Origin: Anthoceros angustus
Lineage: Eukaryota > Streptophyta > Anthocerotopsida > Anthocerotales > Anthocerotaceae
Assembly: GCA_010909165.1 (NCBI GenBank)
Contig: MU008157.1
Span: forward strand, 124,001 to 188,000
Reading direction: 5' to 3'
Length of the DNA stretch: 64,000 nucleotides
The translations under genes were made by a program, and so were the position numbers. Positions 23,141 through 40,442 of the stretch are shown here, one piece after another. Position 1 is the stretch's first letter. Each line of letters opens with the position of its first letter. The notes beneath the pieces were generated by a model. The model was not told the origin of the DNA. It worked only from the letters and a program-made list of their open reading frames with translations, and ran no database searches.

Positions 23141-23654
23141 CCTGCTGTCCTGCCCCTTCCGATGATCCTCACAGGCTGCTCACTGTGAATTCTGCCGCTG
23201 TCGTCGCAGCTGCAACTCCGCGAATCCAACGTCTCGGATCAATCGTCTCGAATCACTCGTCTTTAATCACAGGCCTCGGGTTGCGCACAGGCAAGCAGGC
23301 ACAGACAACTTATAAAGAAAACGCCGGCTCGTTTGCCTGGCCGTGGCCGTTTGATTCACCACGGTCCATGCATGCACTGGTGCGTGCCACCTGCCGAGGG
23401 CCCGGGAGCGGGGAATAAGTTAACTGTTAAATATGACACTAAATGTTATCTCTTAACTTAGAACCTCATTTCATAAAATGAGATAATTTACTCTAGGACC
23501 TGGTGCTTTGGCTTTGGTCTTGGTCACACAATACATGACCTTAGCTCGGAATGATTTGGATCACTTTGGAGGAAGGCTAGTGAAAACATAATGGGGACTT
23601 AGTTTGTGCATGTTTTTCTTTAGTTTTTACGTGCTTCGGCTGGCCGTTTAGTTC

Positions 23655-26594
23655 TTATGAGCTCAGAACTGACACACATTCTCTTTCCTTCATTCGGAGC
23701 ACAAGCTGGTCGAGCATTGAATAGATGTGGTCACTCTCAGGATGCTTCCGATCGCCAACCACGAAGCTATGAGCCAGCCCGTCCATGTCTGTCCAGCAGC
23801 TCTGGCCTGGAAGCTTCCAAGCCCCCATTAGCTTTCTCCGGGCGTGCATCTCCTGGGCCTGCTCCCGCATCTGGACATCGGAGTAAATGTTGGCCATCAG
23901 CACATAGGGTGCGGCGTCTTTCTCGTCCAGCTTCACGGCTTCATCGAAAGCATAGCGTCCCACATCCACGTTGCCCCACTTCCGGCAGGAGCCTAAGAGG
24001 CTGAGCCAGAGTGCACCGTGCGGGGGAACAGGCATGGTCCTGACTAGGGCTAGTGCCTCGTCCAGTTGGCCTGCACGACCCAGGAGGTCCACCATGCATG
24101 AGTAGTGCTCCGCGGTGGGAGTGATGCCGGAGTCTCTGTTCATGGACTCGAAGAACTCTTGGCCTTTGTCGACCAGACCCGCATGGCTGCACACTGTCAG
24201 TATGCTGAGGAGGATGATGGCATCTGGGAGTAGGCCATCCTCCTCTTGCATTCTGCGGACCAGGTGGAAGACCACTCCGCTGTCTCCTTGGCGGGTGTAT
24301 CCTGCAATTAGGGCATTCCAGGCGATGATGTCTCGCTGCGGCAATGCATCGAATACCTCCTGTGCGTCCACCATGCTCCCAGACTTGGCGTACATATTTA
24401 TCAAACTGATGGCGATAAACAGATCAGATTCAAGCCCTTGTTCCCTGATCTGTGCATGAAGCTGCCTTCCTGCATACAGAGCTGCCACACTTGCACATGC
24501 TTGCAAGAGGGAAAGAAAGGTGACAGAATCGGGTGGACCGATGCCTTCTTGTTGCATAGTGCTGTAGAGACGGAGGGCTTCCTCGCCCATGCCCTGCTGG
24601 GAGTAGCCTGCTATCATGGCATTGAATGTCACGACATCCTTCTTGCCGAGTCCATCGAATACACGTTGGGCATCCTCCAGGCTGCCGCATTTTGCATACA
24701 TGTTTATGAGGCTGCAACCTACAGCCACATCAGACTGAAGACCATGTCTTTCAATATGTGCATGAAGCTGCTTTCCGTCCTCCAAAGCCGAGGCGCCCAT
24801 GCTTGCACATGCCTGCAGGAGGCGCAAGAATGTGCCAGAATGTGCAGCGAGGCCCTCTTCCTGCATAGCACGGTACCTATGAAGGGCCTCTTGACCCATG
24901 CCCTGCTGGGAGTACCCTTGTATAAGCGCAGTCCAAGTTGCTGCATTTTTTTCAGGGAGCCTGTCAAATACGCTCTGAGCATCCTTCAAGCTGCCACACG
25001 TTGCATACATGTTTACCAGGCTGCATCCTACAGCGACATCAACCTGAAGTTGTCGTTCTCCAATCTCGGCATGAAGCAGCTTCCCCTTCTCCAAAGCAGC
25101 CGTCCCCTCACTTGCACATGCCTGCAGGAGGCACAGGAATGTCACAGAATCTGGTGCAGCAATTCCTTCTTCTTGCATGGCACTGTAAACATCGAGAGCT
25201 TCCTTACCCATGCCCTGCTGGGAGTATCCTGCAATTAAAGCGGTCCATGTCACTGCATCCTTTCGACAAAGTCCATCAAACACACTCTGAGCATCCTCTA
25301 AGCTGCCACACTTAGCATACATGTTCACCAAGTTGTTCCCTATTGTCAAATCTGCTTGAAGTCCTCGTTCTCCAATCAGTGCGTGGAGTTGCTTGCCTGT
25401 GTCCAAAGCCGGAGTTCCCACAGTTGCACATGCCTGCAGCAGGCAGACAAATGTCACAGGGTCAGGTGCAGTGAAGCCTTCTTCTTGCATAGCAGTGTAG
25501 AGATTGAGCGCTTCCTGACCCATGCCCTGCTGGGAGTATCCTACTATGAGAGCAGTCCAAGTCACTACATTCCTGTGAGGAAGACTGTCAAACACGCTCT
25601 GAGCATCCTCAAGGCTGCCACACTTTGCATACATGTTTACCAGGCTGCAACCCACGATCACATCAACCTGGATTCCTTGCTCCTCAATCTGTCTGTGGAG
25701 CTGCTTCCCCTTGTCTACAGCTGGAGCACCAACACTCGCACATGCCTGCAGCAGGCACACAAATGTCACAGAATTAGGTGCAGTACTGCCTTCTTGTTGC
25801 ATAGCGCTGTAAAGACGAAGGGCTTCCTCACCCATGCCCTGCTGAGAGTATCCTGTGATCATTGCATTCCACGTCACCACAGATTTCTTCGGAAGCCCAT
25901 CAAACACTCGTTGAGCCTCTTCCAAGCTTCCACACTTTGCATACATGTCCACCAAGCAACTGCAAACAAAGGCATCAGGCTCAACCCCACTGGCCAACAC
26001 ATCAGCATGCACCTGCTCCCCGGCTTTCAAGTCTGCTCCCCTTGCACAAGCCTGCAGGGCTGCTACAAACACATGGCCATCTGGCTTCACCCTCGACCTG
26101 CGCATCTGACGGTACAATTCGATGGCATGCTTAGCTTCTCCGTGTTTCACATGCGCAGTGATTATGGAAGACCACATGAAGGCATCAGGTTTGCGAACCA
26201 CGGTGAACACATCCATCGCTTCTTGCAACCTACCATGAGAAGCATACATTCGCAGGATATGATTGCACAGGAACTTGTCCGACTGGTACCCATGTCTCAC
26301 CGTGGCAGAATGGACCCGGCGACCCAGCACAAGATCCTTCTTCACTATGCAGCTCTTCAGCACACTGTAAAAAAGAGCTGTGGAAAGAGGACAGTCCCTC
26401 TGCACTAAAACTCCCAATGCCTCAACAGCCTCAGTCACATGGCCCCGCTCAGTTAGCTGGCTCACGGTTTCAGCAGTTACACCCGTTTGCCCTCCTGTGG
26501 GTCTGCGAGGGTCAGGATCACCCGGCAAGCTCCAGTTGGGGTTGGAGGCACAACGACCCACCTCCATCCCCAGAGGAGCAAGCTGAGCATCCAC
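23655..26594 (-). CDS. PLS-class pentatricopeptide-repeat protein (E/E+ type, no DYW domain)
   Basis: Intronless, 979 residues. PPR proteins bind organellar RNA one base per repeat; PLS-class members direct C-to-U editing. After a ~50-residue leader, repeats run from about residue 75 to 830, including at least five near-identical ~103-residue P-L-S cassettes (MYAKCGSLEDAQSVFD..., GYSQQGMG.EAL). The end has an E domain (PPHGALWLSLLGSCRKWGNVDVG) and E+ (HSFVVGDRKHPESDHIYSMLDQL), then stops 15 residues later where a DYW deaminase would start. It would therefore need a deaminase partner in trans if it edits. The targeting signal is not clear. The start is the first Met of the frame; a diverged PPR pseudogene lies head to head upstream. 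Confidence 0.9.
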   Translation of the reverse strand: MDAQLAPLGMEVGRCASNPNWSLPGDPDPRRPTGGQTGVTAETVSQLTERGHVTEAVEALGVLVQRDCPLSTALFYSVLKSCIVKKDLVLGRRVHSATVRHGYQSDKFLCNHILRMYASHGRLQEAMDVFTVVRKPDAFMWSSIITAHVKHGEAKHAIELYRQMRRSRVKPDGHVFVAALQACARGADLKAGEQVHADVLASGVEPDAFVCSCLVDMYAKCGSLEEAQRVFDGLPKKSVVTWNAMITGYSQQGMGEEALRLYSAMQQEGSTAPNSVTFVCLLQACASVGAPAVDKGKQLHRQIEEQGIQVDVIVGCSLVNMYAKCGSLEDAQSVFDSLPHRNVVTWTALIVGYSQQGMGQEALNLYTAMQEEGFTAPDPVTFVCLLQACATVGTPALDTGKQLHALIGERGLQADLTIGNNLVNMYAKCGSLEDAQSVFDGLCRKDAVTWTALIAGYSQQGMGKEALDVYSAMQEEGIAAPDSVTFLCLLQACASEGTAALEKGKLLHAEIGERQLQVDVAVGCSLVNMYATCGSLKDAQSVFDRLPEKNAATWTALIQGYSQQGMGQEALHRYRAMQEEGLAAHSGTFLRLLQACASMGASALEDGKQLHAHIERHGLQSDVAVGCSLINMYAKCGSLEDAQRVFDGLGKKDVVTFNAMIAGYSQQGMGEEALRLYSTMQQEGIGPPDSVTFLSLLQACASVAALYAGRQLHAQIREQGLESDLFIAISLINMYAKSGSMVDAQEVFDALPQRDIIAWNALIAGYTRQGDSGVVFHLVRRMQEEDGLLPDAIILLSILTVCSHAGLVDKGQEFFESMNRDSGITPTAEHYSCMVDLLGRAGQLDEALALVRTMPVPPHGALWLSLLGSCRKWGNVDVGRYAFDEAVKLDEKDAAPYVLMANIYSDVQMREQAQEMHARRKLMGAWKLPGQSCWTDMDGLAHSFVVGDRKHPESDHIYSMLDQLVLRMKERECVSVLSS

Positions 26595-26934
26595 CTCAGC
26601 TGGCTTGTAGACACTGCTTAGGCAGGTGACCTACTAAAACTCCTTACATCCACGCTGGAAATCAGTCGAACACTCTTCCTTCTTATTTTGCCTGCCAGCT
26701 TGGTTCCTTGCAGTCCAGCTAGCGAAGCCGTCACTTTGTTAGGTCCACTAAAACAACACCCAATAGCAGTCCTGTCCTTCTGCCCTTCGCGTGACTGTTC
26801 CCTTGCTCCACACATCGACAGCTAGAACTGAGCCCATACATATACATGTGAGCCCTGGCCAGCCTGAAGGTCGTCACGGGCTTAATGGATCTCAGCACTT
26901 GGTAAACCAGACTTTCGGAGGCCGAAAGTAAAGC

Positions 26935-27640
26935 CATCCAGAATCTAGGGAAGCTTGCTCAGGCCGTCGGAGCCCTGGAGTCGCTGGCGCAGACAGACTT
27001 CCCTATTCCTCCGTCCCTGGTTTACACTGTGCTAAATTTGTGTACAGCCAAGAAGGATTTGGCTGTAGGGCGACGAGTTCATGCACCAGGGTAGGCAAAC
27101 CAGATGCTTTCATGTGGTCGTCCCTCATCTCTGCACATGCTAAACATGGGAAACCTACGGAGTTCATACACCTGTACCATGAGATGCAGAGGCCAGGTGT
27201 GAAGGCGGATGCTCGCGTCTTTACAGCTGCCCTTCAAGCTTGTGCATTTGCCACCGGCTTGGAATCTGGCTGAAAAGTGCACTCTGATTTGTTGCACAGG
27301 AGCATCCATCTGAACTTATTTGTTGGCACCAACCTGGTGGACATGTATGCAAGATGCGGCGAACTGGAGGCAACCAGCGCTTGTTGTGTATGAGCAGATA
27401 GAGCAGGAGGGGCCTGATTGTGGCTGACCATGTTACTATGTCGCCTTCTCAAGGTCTGTGCACGCACTGGTGCGTTACAGATGGGCAGGCAGCTGCACTC
27501 ACATCTTGTTGAAAGAGGACTGTAAGATACAACACTGGTGCCCAATTTAGACATGTATGCCCAATTTTACGAAATGGGAGATGCACGCGGGGTTTTTGAC
27601 ACCTTGGGAATGATGGGTGTGGTGACATGGAGGGCCCTTT
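26935..27640 (+). pseudogene. PPR pseudogene, divergent from the intact PPR gene
   Basis: Frames are broken by stops and deletions. The pieces align in order with the N-terminal part of the neighbouring PPR protein: AKKDLAVGRRVHA (cf. VKKDLVLGRRVHS), KPDAFMWSSLISAHAKHGK (cf. KPDAFMWSSIITAHVKHGE), VKADARVFTAALQACA (cf. VKPDGHVFVAALQACA), then an MYA...GVFD-like fragment near 27550-27600. About 35 residues between the first two blocks are missing. This is likely an inverted duplicate that decayed. Confidence 0.8.
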
Positions 27641-29050
27641 CTGCAGGGTGCACACAGCAGGCGACTCCCTGTTACTGTTGTTGTCTCAAGAAGGGACTTC
27701 ATTGAGTTCCATAGAGGTGTGAACATGAAGCTAACTACATCTATGCACGTGGTCACCTTGGAATACATGCTGATGATTTTGAGCGTCCATGGTGTGTATG
27801 ATGGAGAAACATGGCAATGTGATTTGGACCATTCCCCTTTAAACATTTCTCCAACTATTATGTACAAGGGACCCATATGTAAAAGAAACCTAAAAATCGG
27901 GCTTTGGAGCTCGAGGGATTGTTGTTTTACATGGATGAGCTATTGGAACAGTAACATACCTTCCACATTGGCATCATATTCAAAAACTATTGCTTTGCCG
28001 CCATAGTCTGGGCCTCTTATTCTTGAAATAGCCACACGAGTATCACTTTGGTCAATTATGAATTTTTGAAGAATTTTATTAGCTGACCAATTCATGATAG
28101 GATAGTCTAACAATAAAATTATTTGGCGTTCACGTAGCAATAAATTAATATTACTTAACATTTACGTAGTAATAAAAAAATATTACATGACATTCACACA
28201 GTAATAAATTCATGTACCGGGAGAACAAAAGGGAAGCCCTCACACCTTCCTTGCCACAGGAAGGGTATAGCAATGGTATAGCAGTAACAACAACAAGAAG
28301 ATTTAGAATACAAGAATTGATTGCATAAAGTGCACCTAGTTATACTAGCCTTTAATTTGTTTCCTTGTTTTGGGACAAGAAATATAGAATACAAGAATTA
28401 ATATGCTCAATCTCGAAGTCGGGGATCTCAAATGTGCACATCTCCGAATCAGTGGGAGCATTGTTACAGCCACCTCCGAAGTTTTGTGCTACTTCATTTT
28501 TTCCCCTCAGAGTTTTGTGCTACTTCTTTTTTCGATAATTTGAACAACTTCTTTTTTCGATAATTTGAACAACTCAATTTCCTTGATCTTGTCGTATTGA
28601 AACGATTGTCGATTCTCTCATGGGTTAACTGGGTTCTCTCATTTTATCTTCTAAGGCTAGGGTTGCCTTGCCACATTTCTTTTCGCTCCCCGAGTTTGGG
28701 CTGCGTGGGCTTCAAGCGTCGCTCTTGGAGTAGCACTGCTGGCAGGCGGAGTTGGCCCTTCTTCGGGATTCTTTTATTTCCAAGGCCACTTGAGCTTGGC
28801 TTCGCTCTTGCTCAGGGAAGGGATCATGCTCTTGCCCGCTTCCCTCTGCACTTCTCTTGATGCAAGGATGGGCTCGTGACTTGCCTTAGGGTCTAGATGC
28901 TCTTTCTATTTGCGTGGCAGGCTGTGCGTCTGGTAGGTAGACGCCTCTGTGCTGGGTGATCCACTCCCCTGTCTCATGATTGTTCTTGCCCGCTCAAACT
29001 TTCTTCTCAGGCTTATTTCTATAAAAGTCTGGTTCTCAAAAAAAGGTTCC
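27641..29050. other. Intergenic, nothing recognised
   Basis: Only short ORFs without domains occur. Near 28510-28575 a short duplication of CTTCTTTTTTCGATAATTTGAACAA is visible. Confidence 0.5.
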
Positions 29051-29059
29051 TAGCTTCTG

Positions 29060-29831
29060 GCTCGACCCAATATCCAGGCATTTCGCATCGCACCAGCAAC
29101 TTTTTCCACCGCGATACGCTTTCGCCCAGGCTTGGTCCAACCTCTGGCCTGCTCTCTCTCTTTGCTTGCACCCGTGGAGCCCCCTCGATGACTCGGGGAC
29201 CAACCTAGCCCGGTGTCCTGCTGGCGGACAGCGCATTGCTATGCATGATGCCGTTAGGGACGCCATGTTTTCAATGGCCAAGCAGAGCGGGTTCTTTCTT
29301 TACAGAGAGTGCCCATACACCTTGCTCAACGTCGTTTCTCTCAAGGCTGATCTTTTTCTATCCCGGGGAGACCAAGTTTCTGTTGTCGATATGGTTATCA
29401 CAGACCCCACCTGGGACTCTGTCTGCAAGCATGTGATTCTTAACCCTCTGAGTTGGGCGGTGGAGGGCTATGCGATGGCCAAGGTCCACAAGTACTCTCT
29501 TATGCAGGACGGCCACACCTTTATCTCCCTTGCCATCGATACCCATGGGGGCATGGGCAAGGATTTCTCAAGGTTTGTCAAGGCCTGTGCCAAGGCGTAC
29601 CACTATAACAGGAATGGGGTTGGTCTTCCCCTTTCTTATATTTTGGCTTTGTGCAGGCAACGTGTGTCCATCGCCCTCCAAAGGATGTTGGCGAACGCGG
29701 TGTACAGGACGGCGACAAGCGCAGGGGAGGTGGCTTCTTCGGCCCCATTAGTAGGTAGGCCTTTTCTTATCCACAACCACGAAATTCGTTGTGCAGTGGG
29801 TAGTTTAGAGGTGAGCGATCGCGGCGATTAG
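29060..29831 (+). mobile_element. 5'-truncated non-LTR retroelement tail (copy 2)
   Basis: The 221-residue frame at 29166-29831 carries the C-terminal pattern found after the reverse transcriptase in many plant and algal LINE-like ORF2 proteins: a basic/His block (QRIAMHDAVRDAMFSMAKQ), VVDMVITDPTWDSV, an AMAKVHKYSLM helix, FISLAIDTHGGMGKD and LCRQRVSIALQRMLANAVYRTA. A degenerate start in other frames (29060-29160) contains FRIA...RFRPGLVQP. The reverse transcriptase itself is absent, as expected after 5' truncation on insertion. Confidence 0.65.
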
Positions 29832-30118
29832 TCCCCCTTGGCACGGTGCCCTTGGTTGGGCAGTTCCCCCTTTTTCTTTTGGAGTAGATGAGTTTTTCCA
29901 TCTTTTTTCTTACACAAAGTCTCCATATTCCCCTTAAGAAGCTCTCCATCTCAAACAACTTGGGCTTGAAATTGAAGTTAGGTAGAATATGTATAAGGTA
30001 TTAGACACATACGATATCAAGACATGTATGGCCATTCACAAGCATGAGTGTATGTATATGTCAAGGACGTCAATATGTGTGTATCTACAGTGGAAAGGGC
30101 CAACATGGGGCTTCACCT

Positions 30119-30220
30119 TAAGAAGCGATGACGCCCGACTTAGTTGTACTACCTCTAGGTACGATTCGTAAGAAGCGATAACGCACGACTTCATTATACT
30201 ACCTCTAGGTACGATTCGTG
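30119..30220. repeat. 51-bp tandem duplication
   Basis: TAAGAAGCGATRACGC.CGACTT and TACTACCTCTAGGTACGATTCGT occur twice head to tail. Confidence 0.9.
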
Positions 30221-30345
30221 CATCTGTGGCATAATATGGATGGTAGGCACTCTTGTCATAAGGCCATATCAATACTAGCAATTACGAACAGTGACTAGGG
30301 AAGAAGAAGAAGGGGAAACACAGCCTCTCCAGATCTCCAGTGAAG

Positions 30346-31196
30346 ATGAGAAGGCGATTGGCTGGTAAGTATGATGCTGACAATCCATCTGCCTTTCGCA
30401 ATTTGAACGCATGTAGGAGTTGAAGCATCTTATCATGGATTTCCATGCAGAGTGCACACCAATCAAGCGGAAGAGGAAGGCAAGATCTCTGGGTGATGAT
30501 GGAGAAGAGGTGGGAAGAGGGCGCAAGAAAACAAGGAAATTGAGGAAGCCTGCAGAAGAGGACGCGGTCGCCTGGACAGTGACAACTGATGCCGAACGAC
30601 TGGAGCTCCTGTCACAAGAGGATGACTACCTGGAGATGGTTCGCACTCGGGCTTACAAGAAGCGGGTGCAAACTATAACGTTTGACATTCACATTTCGGT
30701 TCTACGTCATGCTTCCTTTCTAACAGCAGATGCTCAGATAAGGAAGGTGGACGAGGCATGGATGAAGTGCCTAGTTAGACAAATGCAAACAGGTTCTGTG
30801 AAGGAAGGGACGCTCCCGCTTTTGTGCATGATTGATCCAGCACAGTGCTTGAAGAAGGAAGATGCAGACCCGGAAGAGATAAGAGCCCAGCATTACACAC
30901 TAGGGGTGCTAGGAGGGAACCATTGCTATGCCGCCATGCAGACCCTGTCCGAAATGTATCCGGCGGAAGATAAATTTCAATGGCTTGAGGGCCATGTCTA
31001 TGCAGGCTTGACAGAGGAAGAAATGAGGGTGCTGGCAGTGGATCATAATGTGTATGCAGGTAATAGGAAGAAGCTGGGTTTTATTGAACAAGTCCGATAT
31101 ATCCATGATGAGCTCGAGATTTGGCACAAGACACACCCCACTGGAAAACCTCCTGTGCAGTGGAAGTTCAATGTCTATAAGTTGCTGGGATGCTAG
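30346..31196 (+). CDS. ParB/sulfiredoxin-fold-like nuclear protein, unknown function
   Basis: Two exons, 30346-30364 and 30451-31196, joined by a clean GTAAGT...CAG intron in phase; 254 residues. The N-terminus holds two basic clusters (IKRKRKAR, residues ~11-18; GRGRKKTRKLRK, ~28-39) that look like nuclear localisation signals. The rest resembles the ParB N-terminal fold: a strand/interface block (VDEAWMKCLVRQMQTGSVKEGTLPLLCMID), then LGGNHCYAAMQTL in the position of the GGNHRxxA/GERRxxA nucleotide-binding motif, then GLTEEEMRVLAVDHN. An acidic linker precedes it. I do not know a characterised plant gene of this type; it could be a domesticated prokaryotic or transposon gene. The frame stops without a further donor site. 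The fold assignment rests on motif resemblance only. Confidence 0.6.
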
Positions 31197-32128
31197 AGGA
31201 GGCTGGAAACTCGAAGGCGGCATCAACTACATCGATTAGCCATTCATATTGATAGTTGGTGAGTATTGATTATGTAGGTTAGCAACAAGTCCGTTTTGCC
31301 GTAGTCTTGCGACTATCATACGATACTTCAAAACAAAATACATATTCACAATGATGAAAAAGCTAGGAGGCATCCCAAAATTACACAACATAGGAGATAT
31401 ATTACATTGTCTTGCTTAGACTAAAGCCTAAGTGGTATGTAAGTCGGTCTCCGTTACAAAAGATTTGAGAAACATTAACATTACCTATATTAGGCTTAAG
31501 TCTGGGCCTATTATATAAGCCTCTATAAGAAGCGCATATGCATTAGCTTCAACCATACCAAGGGCCAGCGGAGTTACGCCTTTCGTTCATACTAACCTTA
31601 TAACTCAGCTTGGCTTTTTATGGAACAGGTACATACGTAGTTACGCGTAGGATGTTAAGTATGTATTAGGCTGACTGAAATGTTTGATCCGAGTGTCTTG
31701 GGCCGTAGGCGCGCGACGAGCAAGGCTGCGCCAAATGCGTTCAATTTCAAACACCTTCGAACACTGCATCTCTCTACGTGTTGTGCGTTCTTTCCCGCCA
31801 GGCAACCAACAACATCGAGTGTCCGGACCATCCATTACATGCAGCTGTTGCTAGAATTCTGGGCTAATGCCGCACTCCATAGGGACGAGTGTGGTATTGT
31901 GGGAGGTTTGAGTATGCGGTGTCTGGTGGTGTTGACTGGAGTTTGCTGGTCACAACTTTCACTTCTGAGGGGTGGACAATGCTTTGCGCTGTAGATCATC
32001 CAATTTCAATACGCATCGCCTTGCTGAGTTTGTGTGTGGGCGTGAATGTTTCCCCCTCTCTGAACATTTCTCGATCTTGTCTAGACACTTAGTACAGGTT
32101 GCACAGTGTCGCAAGGCTACAGACGAAG
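31197..32128. other. Intergenic/promoter region of the CHD gene
   Basis: No gene was recognised. The last ~100 bp before the CHD start codon probably include its 5' leader. Confidence 0.5.
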
Positions 32129-39931
<7,803 letters not shown>

Positions 39932-40442
39932 AAGGAAGCCAAGGCGTCGAGCCGGCCCTCTTCCTGTCCGCTATGTATATGCATTCTGAATTTTCCGCCA
40001 GCAATTGGACTTGCAACAGGTCAACATCTCCAGAGTGGAGATGTCTGCAACTAATTATATGCCCTGATCAGCTCGGCACGAAGTGTCGAGCCAGTTGAGT
40101 GAGAGAACCCGGCGCTAGGCCACAATTTGTTGCTACGTCCGCTATTATGTGAGCGCAAGCTCAAGTGATTTGTCTCTTGGCTTGGTTGTACATGACGAAG
40201 GCCAGTGTAGTTTGTCAATTAGGACTGAAACAATTATCTTTAGTGCATTGTACATTATTGACCATGTGTACATTTACGTTAGAGTTTACGGGTTCATCGC
40301 CAGTGAAATTATAGTGGCTCTTTTCTTCGGTGACAAATGATCGATAGGGGGACTTTCCTTGATGAACGGCAGTGCAATTGTGCATCTCTGTAACGAAAGC
40401 AGATAAAAGAGGAAATTGAATAGGTCGCCCAAGGCTTCAATC
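39932..40442. other. 3'-to-3' intergenic space between CHD and BLD10 genes
   Basis: About 510 bp hold the two convergent 3' UTRs. I see no gene or repeat. Confidence 0.5.

Noticed and set aside
25356-26408. 350-residue plus-strand frame (and 266 residues at 24438-25238)
   Set aside because: Antisense to the repeated PPR gene; the internal periodicity is inherited from the PPR cassettes.
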